Source of the DNA: Carya illinoinensis
Taxonomy: Eukaryota; Streptophyta; Magnoliopsida; Fagales; Juglandaceae
Direction: 5' to 3'
DNA length: 64,000 nt
Assembly (NCBI RefSeq): GCF_018687715.1
Contig: NC_056754.1
Span: 18,399,501 to 18,463,500 of the forward strand
Shown here in pieces: positions 1 through 13,110 of this stretch (the stretch's first letter is position 1; every line of letters starts with the position of its first letter). The translations under genes and the position numbers were made by a program. Below the pieces are notes generated by a model. That model was not told the origin of the DNA and searched no databases. It saw only the letters and a program-made list of their open reading frames with translations.

Positions 1-3000
1 ATATGGGAACTTTTTCGTGCGGAAATCATATCAAGTCACTGGTGTTTTTTTTAACTTGATAGTTTATAGTCCCCACCCTTTTACATAAACTCCAAATTAA
101 TTAAGTATGTTTAAATGATGTTTAAAAGATCGATAATCTTGATATTTATTTTTTAATCCAGACAATGACAGGGCCACGTGGAAGGGCATCATGCGGACGT
201 GGAACTTACTAGGAAGGCCCCAATACATCAAATCACCAACTGTTTCAGTTGGGAATGGTTTGAGTGAAATGGTACCAAATTAAGAATAGGGGATCAAAAA
301 AAGACGAAAAGGCCAGGTTAGGGTTTATCTCAAAATCCGGGATCAAGAGCCAAATGAAGATATAAAAGAGCACGTATTGATTGGAAGCTTGGCCCCAGAC
401 TTATCAAAAGCCAAAAGCCAAATGAAGATTAAAAGAACAGCTAGCACATGCATGGCCAATTAAAGGTTGTTGGAGACTGATCATGATCGATCATCGAGAC
501 GCGAAAAAAACACTGAGGATCAAGCTCAGTCGTACGTACGTGCTACCTATCTCTTGACACGATGATCATACGATTCTATATATGTAGACCAAAAACAATA
601 TTGGACGGATATGCCGACTCTCATGATTTGTTAAGATAAGACATGATCTTAATATATATTAAGCTAGGATCTTAAAGTGAATATTCTGATCAAAATCCCC
701 TGCATAGACGACATCACGATGATCATGATCATATATATATATATGCATGGAGGGATAAGGACTAGCTAAAAGCTTAAACTATGAGGACTGCGGATATTTC
801 ATGCTCTTAAAAGATCATATCTTCAATTTATTATTGTTTAAAGCACCAATGCCAAGTCTTCTAAGTATACTTATATATAGTAGGATTCAAATCGCGTACA
901 TGTAAAAAAGATCATGTGTTTGCTTTATTATTATTATTTTAGAGCATCTATGCGAGTCTTTGCTACTAGCTATAGTAGGACTGATCAGATCACGTATAAA
1001 TCTTAGGCCTTTTGTTCTAAAATAAAAGTTCTAAAGCTAAGCCTCGACATATAATTCTATTTAAAGACCTTTTATACCATACACCATTATGTGACATTAT
1101 TATTATTTGATTTAGAAAATAAATTTTAAAATTTTAATATTAGAAATCAAATTATGTCATGTGGATGATTTATGATTTAAAAACCTTCCCATGAGTATTT
1201 CATGAGAGACGACGTTAGTAGTTGCATATACATTCGTGACCACGTGCATATATAAATATGTATATGCGTCCTCGACTGTACAGTTGTGTGTGTTTGGTTT
1301 TCAATCTGATGAATTCTTATTTGGAAAAGGACATGACTAAAAATTAATCATGTAGGTGGAAAAAAATAGCACATCAATGAATAATATATAATTCAAGTGA
1401 TCAGTGGGAAACTCATCATATATAATCATGTCTATTATTTCTTAGTGTAGTTAGTGTTCTTCAAGGAAGTTTCCAAATCATTAAAGCACGTAAGCCCTAT
1501 AAAAAGATTAAAAAAAAAAAAGGGATCATAAGTAAAGAGATAAAGATTAAAGGATATGATGACAAAATAGTGGAAAAACAAAAATTAAGGCTGTAGGTGA
1601 CAGCAAAGGGATCATATGCTAACTACAAATAATAAGATGCCCGCCCGATAAGTCACCCATCCCGTCAACATTAACAATATTAATATGGTTACTTTTTCTT
1701 TTCTTTTATTTTTTCGGAGTGTTTGATTGTTTACTGTTTGATTATAAGCTATGGAAACTGTCTATTTATAGCTAGTCATTTTTTGTAAAAATAATTATTT
1801 TTTATTAAAATTAATCTATTTTCATCTCAAATAATCATTATCGTCGCAAATTATAATCATGTAAGTATATATTTCAACAAATTAAATCGTGTACAATTAA
1901 TATTTTTTTCTTGCTTTAAATAAATTTGTAATCAAAGGGATCGGTAATTAATTAAATCTGAAAATATTGGAAGAGAATATAATTAATAAAGCACTTTTCA
2001 TCATATGACTGCCTTTTATAAAAATATATATTCGAAAATAGAAAATAGCTTTTTTGTCATGATTATCTTGTTTTTGTCGTTCATCGAGAATTAGAATGTG
2101 GTCATATGTATTAGAATAAAAGAGGAGCCAATATAGATTTTCGATATGGGGTACATTATCCATGAACTGATCCCAATGTACCTTTGCATGCAAGTTGTAG
2201 TTTTTCTGAAATAAAAATTTAATTTAATTGGCTTACTTTTTCTTTTTGAATAAGCGCATGCAACTTGTTGTTTAGTAGATGCATGAATGTACAAGTTGGC
2301 GAAGCACGCTCACAATGTTCAAGATCGAGATCATATATATTATTAAAGTACAATATTCATGAAGAATTTGTGCAGAATATGTATATATATATATATATAA
2401 TAGTAAGTCGATCCTTTCAACTTTGAAGGTATATGCACGATGGTGGGAGGAAGATCAAAGATTCCTAGCTAGCTACAACTCTTCAAACAAATATTCATGT
2501 ACTCGATCTTTTAGAAGGTGACAAGAATAAAATCATAACAGGATATATTACTTGTTTTCTTTTGGAACCTCATAGAATATTTTCCCCTGATTTTATTAAA
2601 ATAAAGATCGCGATCATTCTGTTCATTTTAGCATTACAACATGAGCATTCATTTAAACTAATTTAATAAAGAAAACTTCTATTTATATATAACTACTTCA
2701 ATTATCACCCTAGCTATTTAGACCAAATGGTTCATTATTTTTCCCTAAGAAAGATGATCAAAACGAACACTACGATCTTAATTAACACATAATAAAAATT
2801 TAAATACACAAAAATAAAACACTGATTCCACTTTATATTCGTTGTAATCTCGATATTTAATAAGAGCTATGTTGGACGATCGAAGTGTCTTGGTCTGCAA
2901 CATTAAGATGGATACATGCATCATGATATATACATGCATGCACACACATGATGCATTTCAAATTAAGTATTATAAATTATGATCCATAAAAAGAAAAGAA

Positions 3001-5544
3001 AGGAAAAGATAAGGACATACTTCTTTTTCTTTTTCTTTTTCGTTATCCTTAATTGGGCCTTTGATCGTGGGGCATTTTGCAAAATTGAAAGAAGATGGGG
3101 TCGATATCCGGATTAGTGAAAGGATTAATAATGGCAATCGATCATCAATATCTCTGCTCAAAAAAATAAAAAAGGAAAATGAAAGGGTTGGATGTGATAT
3201 CTTTAATTAATTACCTATGAGCTAGGACTAATTAAAAAGAAGAATTGAGGCGGTGCCCCCGGCCCCTGCCCCCACACAATATGACTTCTCTATTTTATGA
3301 TAAGTTCCCACACGTGTCCTCTCACATCTCCGCTTGCCGGCCTCCGGTAAATCTAAACATGCAAAGGACCCGCCACCAACCGAAAGTTTCGGTTATGCCG
3401 TTGGGCGGGTGGCAGTTATTTTCGTTACCTATCGTTTAGCATTCTGCCATGACTATACCAGCTTGGAATGGGGACCTGATAATTTCAATTTAGAGATCAT
3501 GACGTAGCAGATAGAGTCGAAAGAAAAATCCAATCGAACTTTGTGATGATGATTTTTCACAAACTTGATTAATAAATTAAGATAGAGTAGTAATCGTTTT
3601 GACTAAGACTTGGGCATGCCACTTGCTGTTCCAATTCATAAGGTTAATCATGCAGTAGTGGAATGATCATGATTAGGTTCCAATTCGATGTTTAACCTTT
3701 TCTGCTTTACTTATAAATTTGGTTCGTTCGAATAGCCCATCATTCTTTTTTGTCCCAAAAATTATGTCATGAATTAATGAGATGGGAATATATATATATA
3801 TATATATATGTGCATATATATATATATATAGTGTTTCATCATTTATTGATGAGTTTACTCCCTTTTTTGTCTATAGGTCATATAAGAAATTTTATTTATA
3901 GTCTTGAGTGTGGAATTGAGTGTGCAGTTTCATTGATAATAGGGTAAAAGAAAAAAGAATCGTATTAAAAAGAATATTATTATAATTTTTTTTTAAATAT
4001 AACTGTATAAACTTGCATAAACCGTTCTCATTTTACAGGTACTGTATATAGACTAAGTCGGATTATATTCGAGGCATAAATCATATTACTGACTTTGGAC
4101 CCAATTCCCCATTTATTAATTTTTATTCCTTTGAACATGAATATATATAATTTGATTTATTTCCGATAACCACAGGCCGATGAGATTGGGACTATGGATG
4201 TTGGAGGAAAATTTTTACTCATTAGATTATATAATTTCCTATGTTTTACTTCAATCTAAAAATTGAGAAGAACGCATTTGTTTAAATGAATTATTCTATT
4301 ATTAAATCAATATATAGATCAACACATCATCTGAATTATTTAAACTGTAATATTTTATTTATAATATTTAAATTTTAAATTTTATCTTTCAAATCAAATT
4401 ATATTATGTAAACATGCAATATGTGAAGTAGAGGTCTTAGAATAACAATATTTTTATTTAAATATTACAAGGTATAGATCAAAATCATGTGAAAATTTGT
4501 GCGTGAATAGTATTGAGATATGATTGTTACAATGTGCCGAAAGCGACTATTGATGGTAACCGATCGATGGTATTATTGCAAAAAAGATATATAGTTTATG
4601 GTATAAATTGAGGTTTCTGATATAATTAATTTAGATATAAAAGGAGAAATGACCAATTGCTAATTTGTAGGCGAAAAGTATAATATTTTTCCGTAAAAAA
4701 GCAAATTAACGTACATGATATATGACTAATTAGAGTCATGTACGTACGCGTATATAGGATGTTATATATATTTTTGTTTGTATCTAATTTTATGTAAAGA
4801 AACTGGATCGATCTGGTACCTACGTACCTTCCGAGTGCGAGCTATATATATATATACATATATATATATATTATGTCCCCAGGATTCAGCTAGCTGGTCC
4901 TTCATGGTTGTCTTCAAGTTGATACGTTATTAGACTAGGTCGACGTACGTACGTTCCCTAGTCCCTATCATATGCGAAATTGTTATATATTCAAAGATCA
5001 GTAGTACCACTTCAATATTGACCATGCATGCAGGATTTTTCCAACCAATTACAGTAGTACAACCTCCACCCTCCATGCAACTAAACTCATGAAATCAATT
5101 TCATGAACCCATTCTTTAATTATACGGGGTGGTTCTAAACTTTTCGCTATGAAAAAATTATATGTTGCTAGCCATATAATATAGCTAACGTACGATTTTA
5201 TCCGATGATAACCACTAATTGCATGCATGCATATTGCCTGGTTTCGTTGGCCGTTGGAGGATACAAAAACTAAACCTATATTCACTTTCATCTACATGTT
5301 GATCTTCTTCCAAGAATTGATAGTAAAATGCCCAATTATTTATGTAAGTGTTCAAAGAATGCTAGTCATCATGTATTTTCCGCTTAAATAAAAAAGAATT
5401 TAATCTTTTACTAGTACTTGCCCTAGCAAGGGACTAAGGGAGTCAAACACAGACTTTTCTTTTGTGGGTCATGATCCCGGCAGCTAGCTATGTATTCTAC
5501 ATTCTTTGGGTTTGTGGGTCCTTAGCCCATAAGATGGGTAGCCA

Positions 5545-5672
5545 TGTGCATGGTCTACATGCAGGCTCTTTTATACAACTTGCTCGACTGACTACTTCTT
5601 CATCGCTATGTGCATGGTCTACATGCAGGCTCTTTTATACAACTTGCTCGACTGACTACTTTTTTATCGCGA
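5545..5672. repeat. 64-bp tandem duplication, two copies
   Basis: Two adjacent copies starting at 5545 and 5609 are identical apart from about three substitutions near the 3' end of the unit. The unit begins TGTGCATGGTCTACATGCAG. There is no coding context. Confidence 0.9.
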
Positions 5673-7636
5673 CAACAACAAATCAATCATTAATAAAATT
5701 TATTATTTTTTTAATTTTTCATAAAAAAGGTTAAACATATCTCTATTTTATACATCTAAACACATCTCAATGGAACAAACACTCTTACATAAAATCTCAC
5801 TCAAATATTTTATAAATTCACTACTATTTACAGATAAATTCAGATAATTTGAGATATTTTAACTTTCAAACAAAATCTTTTAAATTAGAGAACCTCAAAC
5901 TAATGAGAGAACCTTAAAATAATATTATTTAATATATACCGAATTAGTAATTTTTTCTTTTTGGACAATATGAGATCTCATTTATTAGTAACTCTTATAT
6001 ATATATATTATTTGTGGTATTTACATTTAAAAGATTGCAATAGCACCTTGCCAACTAGATTCTAGAACATGCATTACAACTTTCCTTTAGCTAGTAATTT
6101 CAAAGCCATATTAATTTCACGATTGACTCACACCTACCGTAATACATATAACTCTCCTGCATGCAGTCTAAACACCTAATCCGGTTTGAAGCTTTTCCCT
6201 TAATTATATTAATTTTAATTTTCTTTGAACGAGTTTATATTCACCCATAAATGAAATCAGTTCCTGGACACGTGTTGATATCCCCTCAACCGATGCTGTC
6301 ATCAGATAAATTTGAAAAATATTGTCGTAAGATTGAAGCAATGAGATCAAAACCAAATTGGGCACCTACTCTAAGGAGGCATATTTATAATAATATGGTC
6401 CTGGACGGTGCCCTTTTCGATAGGTGTTTGGTCCATATATAATTTTTGTCCACTTTTGCAAATTAATTATGACCTTTTTTCCCCCCTTTTCTCACGCAAG
6501 TATTGGCATATCTTGACCTTCTAATTGCAGATAGATCGTGAATTCGTAGGTTACTTTTGTGTGTGTATACATATATTCCCATAGCATTATTTGTTCCATC
6601 ATGCAACCCATTGAATTATAATATTGACACGATCAGTTAAAGGTCATGGCATGGAGATCAAGTCCATGCATGCTAGCTTTGTCCTGATTTTGATATAAAG
6701 TTGAAATTGATATAACAGATCTTTTGGGTTTTCATTTTCTTCTTGAGATGACTAATTAACTTCATCCACGACCGAGACAAATTCTCTAGATATTATCATG
6801 TGTAAAAACACTAGTGTTTGATTCGCATGACAAGGATGAAAAATGAAACCTTCGGCCTTTTGTGAGGAGGATGGTCCCCAATTACTATTATATTAGACAG
6901 ATCAGTTTGTTGGTCCATATATATGATGTGTACCCTAGCTTGGCTTAGTAACAATATTATCTAATGTCACATTTAAACGTGGAAGAAATTCACACCATGA
7001 GAATTTAATTAAAATTACACCCGACTTCCCTAAACAAGGAAAACAAAACGTATGGAAGAGAGAGTTTGTGGTTAGGGCCGGCGGGGATCAGAGCTAGGAG
7101 GAGGACATGGCCAACCACAACTTTCCATATATAGGACCACCTAATTAATTAACCACATAACTTAAGATCTAGGAAATTAAGGCTTCTTGATTACATAATA
7201 TGCATGGCTCAATGCGTGCAATATATATATAGCCATGCATGCAATATATATATATATATATACCCCCATTTTTTTTTTAAATTCTAATTAAGTTAATTCT
7301 CTTTGGATTGATTATGATTACAATTATTATATATGTAGTAGTGATTGCAAAAATATTTGTACAAAATTGTATGAATATCAATAATATTCTTACATGGGAT
7401 ACTTAGGCCATATTTATAAGTATACGGAAGTCAATGTTTAATTCCTGTTATCCTGTGATGTTTTATGTTAATATTGGTAAAGGGCGCCTCAATCTTTCAA
7501 TTAATTTGAACAGTCTAATAATTAATTAGTTACTAAAGCTTGTTTTGGGCAATTACGTATAGACACGTACGGAATTATATGATTAGACATTCTCTCTATA
7601 TTAGGTAAAGTTACGAAATGTTATAACCAAAAAAAG

Positions 7637-7663
7637 GAGAGAGAGAGAGAGAGAGAGAGAGAG
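7637..7663. repeat. (GA)n microsatellite
   Basis: About 13 uninterrupted GA units in non-coding DNA. Confidence 0.9.
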
Positions 7664-8947
7664 GTTTATAATTTCAAAACATGTTAATTAATATCCAAGG
7701 TGGGGAGGAGAACACGGGTCCTACACATAATCATGAACAAAACATGATATTTATCTGATCCGTTGCAGGCGGTTGGCTGTCAATTACCAACACGGGCATG
7801 CCATGATTACATGGTCATCGATCGTCGACATTATTTTCATTCGGATTGGCGATGCAAGCTAGCTAGCTAGCTAGGGTATGATCCATCATGCATCAAAAAT
7901 ATATTTAAAAGTACTGCGCGCCTATATATATGTGGGTGTCCACCACCTGTACGTCAAACTACGTGTCATACTTCTGCTACCATTAATTAAGTTTGGCCAC
8001 TTGCACGTTGGCTTGGGTGACTGAAATATATATAATACTTTATAATATGCCCCCAATTAGTTGGACCAAAGTCTTTGATTGTTACCCGCACAAGACATAG
8101 GCCTGCAGACGACGTATTCGATTGATTTTACTTTTAGTACTCACTACTCATATTTTGCCACGAGTACTGCTCTTCCCCACTCATGATCACCATGTCCACC
8201 AGCAGATCATGCTCATGGTCTGTAGCTATTTAGGAACAACTCCATGGCCAATTATATATATATATATATAAAGAGGTTCAAGCTGGTTTAAGTACTCATG
8301 CATACAGATCGAGCTGGTTTAACTCAAATGCTCGATCGTCACAATAATTAAGCACCTCCACGTACTCCTTTTGATCAGCTTTTAATTCTCATATATAACA
8401 TGATTTACTAATTTTGTGTAGCCCGGTGTAGGTATTACGTAACGTTTAGTGCGCTTAATTAATGACGTGGCATTGTCACGTTTTTCTTTTCGTTTTATTA
8501 AATAATTGAGTACCAAAAAGTTGTGGTTATATAATTATGAAATTAGTTTTCTTGGCCCAATAATGCAATATTCCAAGGGCGCATGCATGCAATTATATAT
8601 ATATATATATATATATATAGGCATCATGCATGCGGTACTGTTAATGAAAATGAAATGCGAAACCTTTATTACCGCCTCCACCCGATCGACCACGCACCGA
8701 AGATCGATCGAGTACTTCAGTGATCCTCATGCACGTTTTTAAAAAAATTCAAAGTCCTACCTTCTGCGAAACCCACCCCAATAAAAAAGTTGGGTGGGAA
8801 ACGGAAAAGGCATTTTCAAGCTAGCCGTAGCGTCATACCATATACGTCACTTATATACATATGTATATATATAGAGAATTTTGTTGCTCTATATGTAATA
8901 CTTTCTCTTCAAGTTTTCTCCGTTACTGATTGAGTTATTGGAGCCAG

Positions 8948-9075
8948 CACTACAAGAAAAACGGACAATTACGACCAATTTATAGCAACGAAAAGAGTAT
9001 TAGCAACCAAAATTGGTTGCTAATACTCTTTTCGTTGCTATAAATTGGTCGTAATTGTCCGTTTTTCTTGTAGTG
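8948..9075. mobile_element. 128-bp perfect palindromic CACTA-type MITE
   Basis: The sequence is a perfect inverted repeat: two 63-bp arms around a 2-nt centre (AA), with no mismatch that I can find. The ends are CACTACAAGAAAAA / TTTTTCTTGTAGTG, the terminal pattern of CACTA (EnSpm/CMC) transposons. The element is flanked by the 3-bp direct repeat CAG at 8945-8947 and 9076-9078, and 3 bp is the known CACTA target duplication length. It has no coding capacity. A transcript would fold into one long hairpin and could feed small RNA production (inference). A diverged relative of the same length lies at 59647-59774. Confidence 0.92.
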
Positions 9076-9078
9076 CAG

Positions 9079-11396
9079 TTTGAACGTGGCTTTATTATAC
9101 GAAATATAAGATCTTGAATGCCAGTTCCGGTACTACTGACTCGATCGTGACGGGTCCATTAACTCATGTTCATCTGAATCATCAACTTTTCCTAAAGATG
9201 TTCATAGACTATAGGGACCAAAAGAACAAGCTAGCAACGTACACTAATTAATCTCAGTACTGCAAAAATGATAAAACAAACAAAAACATATGCAGCCAAA
9301 GTCTCCCTCTACCCGAGAATAATACATTAATTGCGCATATATGTATGTTGCCTCATGACCTTGCAACCCATGTGCTAACTAATAACCAAAGTGCCTTTTT
9401 TTTTCCTTGGAATAGAAACAAAGTTCTTGAAATATCGATATACCTAACCCAAATTATTCCCCACCATATACAAAAATTAGTATTGTTTGATTTCGAGCAA
9501 AATATATATTCACTTCACTAATATTACTATTTTGAAAAATGTTATACCACCACATGGCCGATTACTACTCATAATTTTAATTTTTAAAATATGAATAATA
9601 TTAAATACAGTAATGATTTATATAAATATTGTATATTATTTTAAGAAAAAAAAAGTCTATTATTAAAAAAAATTAATTTTTTACATAAATTTTATATTTT
9701 ATTTCTTTAAAAAATACGGATCCTATATATTTTATTATTACAAATATAAATAAAGATAGGTAGACAGTAGAAGCAACCTGGAAAAAAGAAAAAGAAAAAA
9801 GCATGTCATCGTGTGCTTATTCCCAAAACCACCGACCATCGGAGTTGACTTGTTCCCTCAATGTCGTGTACGTGCCTGATCTGGCCACCGTGGGATTCCA
9901 GGAATTCGGCCACGTGTACTGGGTAATTAGCACCTAGACTAGAAAAATTAAAAAGAAAAAAGAAAAGGGATGCGATGCACAGGGGTACACGTGTGGTGTC
10001 GGAGATTTAGTACAACAGCGTGCGTGGCTATTGTCCCTAGCTACGGTCAGGCTCTAGTGGAGGGCTGTGCATACGAGACAGGTCGGACTTCTGAGTTCTG
10101 AAACCTTAGGGATCTGTGCTTCTTTGTTGCTGGGTAGGCGGCTACAACTTCGCTCATTAGACTTGGGGCGGCTCTGTTGTTTTTTTTCTTTTATTTTTTT
10201 TATCCAAATGAAAACTGAAAAATTTATATTTGTTATTTTAGGATATCTTTATACAAAACATGATATTATAAATTAAAATAATATATTTTTTTTAATTAAT
10301 ATGATTTTTATTATTACGAGCTAGCCCATGCATTAATTTATAAGATTCATAATTATGTTATCAATGAATGCTATCTATCGATAAACTAGCTTGAGTTTTT
10401 AATTTGTCAAAGAAAAATGATTAATAAGATTTAGGACATATAAATCTTGTATAATCTTTTTAAAAAACAGTAGATCTCAACATAAAAAAGTAACTTTATC
10501 ATAATTTTTTGTAATTACATTTACAAAAAATCATATAAAAATAAATTGATAAATTGACATATTATTTTACAATAAAAATAACTTTATAATTTAACATAAT
10601 ACATTAATCTAAGTTAGTTTATACATTTATTTTTTTGAAATCTATTTGCAACTAAAACATTTATCTTTAATTTCTATAGATATGTCCTATTGCTTCCTTA
10701 TTTTCTATAAGAGTATAATACAATTAAGTTTTTAAATTACGTATATTAAGAGTTTGAAATCCCTTGCATGCAATAATCTCCTTATTATTTTTTATTTTTT
10801 TTAAAGAAGGGAGTGTTCAATTTCTTGGTACTACGTACAAAATTTTTTATTATTTGTAAACTACTCATCTTCGATGACTTAACTTTTTATTGGTCATTGG
10901 ATGAGTCGTGAGAGGAGTACTACTGGAAGCTGGAGCCTAGGCATATATAGGAATTACAATTATACACGGCATTATTAAAGAAACGTAGATTTAGGCGAAT
11001 AACACGGGATCTCTTTGATTAAAAAAATAAACAAGGTTTTCTTTATATTCTTTAGTTCACTTGATCTCCGTGCACTTTTATCAGTTGGAAATGAAAAAGA
11101 AATCAGCTACTTTAGGGCATTTCCAACTCGAATGCCGGCCTGCCTCCTGTTTTGACGACTATACTAGTAAGTAACGTACGTACCGTTCGGAAGAAGGATA
11201 TCCAAACTCATTAAAGTGTGTGTGTGTGAAACAAATATAAAACTACAAAGATACTCAAAAAATATAGAAGTCCTCAAAACAAATGGCCATATTGCATGTG
11301 ACAAATTCTGAACGCCACGACCATATAATATCAGAATCTCTTTCCTACCTAGCTTCTTTGTTGAGAGAAGGCATATAATTCACTTCACCGAATATC

Positions 11397-11434
<38 letters not shown>

Positions 11435-11780
11435 ATTTGAATCTTGGAAATGGTGATTTTTTACTAGTTGGTCTTTACAGTCGGTTGCTGATGATCTCTT
11501 TCTAATTTTGAGAATCTTTATCTTATGACATTATATAATATACACATTCTTGGGCTGCAAGTCATGATCACGAGGGTTTTGTTTTGGTGGCTTTCTTCTT
11601 AATTATAGACTAGTCTTAGTTGCATTATTAGGAGATAAGTAGACATAGCAAGGGAATATAGTACGTTAAAAAAAAAAAGGTGATTCCACGACCATCTTGA
11701 ATCTTGATCACCAGTTTCAAGGCTAGATACAAAGAAGGGAACCAATGGCTTGAAGAAGGCCAGTTGTCTTGTACTTTACA

Positions 11781-11849
<69 letters not shown>

Positions 11850-12830
11850 GTGATAGTCTGACAGACATGTAGCTTTAAGCAACGCTAGCTTTTTCCTCGC
11901 GGTTAAGATATATTTTAGTTCAAAGTTACAAATTAGTACAGTGACCACAGATTAGTATATACAACTTCACCGGTAACATATTAATTCTAAGCTAACTAGA
12001 GAAACGTGCCGTTTTGTTATAAATTAAAACAGGTTGGCGATGATACTCTTAAGTCCCTCTATATATATGAAGGGGACATTTAGAATTCCAATAACATAGT
12101 TTACTAAGCTGTCTTAGATAGATCTATTGCTTTGATCATGTTTTTCAAGTTGTTACAAAAGTTGAAGCTCTATAGTTTTAATGTTGACGTGCATGATCAC
12201 TCATGAATTGGTTTAAACAAACATCATATATGTACTGATTCATATATAAACATCATGGCTGATTTCTTAGTTATACAAAGTAGTGATGAAAGCACTTCAT
12301 GAGTCGACCCTATATATATATATATATATATATTAAATAATAAGATGATTGGTCTCGAGATTATGATTTTTTTTAGTGTTAGAATTTCAATGCACAACGC
12401 AACAGTACATGAACTAGAACTAATCTATGTAAAAAGAAATATGCAATAATTTTAATATCAATGAATATTACTAGTGCTTAAGAACCTTAATTATTATTAT
12501 ACAAAGCGACAAAGGCAATTAATTAGTTTACAGGATGGCCGGGGATCATGAGTGTGGCAAAATTGGATTTGGGTTCTATTATATATCATGTAAATATCAA
12601 GTTTTGAAAGAGTTGATCTGCTAGAATGTGCTCATCAAATAACTGTTTTCTTTTGCTTACTCTTGTGGGGGCAGTACTTCTCTTTCTTTAGATTCTATTC
12701 ATACGAGTTTAGCAAGTGTTCATTCCTAATTTAACTCATTTCTTTAATTAAACATGTTTTAGGGGCACATGCTCCTGAACCCCCTCCCAGTAAGCTTATA
12801 CAGTCTTATGATAAAACAAGCTAATACTAT
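9079..12830. other. intergenic DNA with microsatellites
   Basis: No gene is recognised. The stretch holds an (AT)n tract at about 11399-11432 and a long (TC)30 tract at 11786-11845. The short open frame near 10067-10276 has no family resemblance and biased low-complexity content. Confidence 0.6.
11786..11845. repeat. (TC)30 microsatellite
   Basis: Sixty uninterrupted bases of alternating T and C, the longest pure CT tract in the window. Confidence 0.95.
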
Positions 12831-13110
12831 TGTTAAGAATATAATATAAATAATAGAATCTATCTATTTTCATCGGTTTAAACTTTTAGAACAGATGGTA
12901 ATTTTATATGATATCAGAGTAGAGGTCCTGAACTCAAATCTTGACTTACTCATTGAGAGAGAGTCTGGCCCACATACAAGATAAGTGTTAAGAATATAAT
13001 ACAAAAAGAACTACTACAGGCACAAAGAGATTACATAAAAAAGGATTACTATAGATATAAAGAGATTACATAAAATAAACTAACAAACTAACATAATTTC
13101 ATATAATCTG
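12831..13110 (+). mobile_element. TRIM-like short LTR retroelement remnant
   Basis: The word TGTTAAGAATATAATA occurs at 12831 and again at 12986. After the first copy and about 78 bp of AT-rich sequence comes TGATATCAGAGTAGAGG (12909-12925). This resembles a primer binding site for initiator tRNA-Met (usual form TGGTATCAGAGC), and the wording AGAGGTCCTGAACTCAAATC follows it. A terminal repeat, a tRNA primer site, a tiny non-coding interior and the start of a second terminal repeat form the layout of a terminal-repeat retrotransposon in miniature. The second repeat diverges after about 16 bp, so the element is either decayed or a chance arrangement. The right boundary is approximate. Confidence 0.4.

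Larger units (their letters stand above)
1..8947. other. AT-rich intergenic DNA, no gene recognised
   Basis: Open frames here are short (under about 95 codons), have no recognisable domain and show no exon pattern. The stretch is rich in GATC, CATGCATG and GCTAGC words and holds several (AT)n tracts (about 3788-3830, 7237-7262, 8593-8619), a (GA)n tract (7637-7663) and a 64-bp tandem duplication at 5545-5672. A CCACGTGG G-box lies at about 173-180. I see no coding gene, but short non-coding RNAs cannot be excluded by eye. Confidence 0.6.

Noticed and set aside
6251..6442. 63-codon plus-strand frame
   Set aside because: No homology recognised and no promoter or splice support.
7856..7874. GCTAGCTAGCTAGCTAG run (another near 39363)
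   Set aside because: A short tetranucleotide repeat of a kind common in plant non-coding DNA; no further structure around it.
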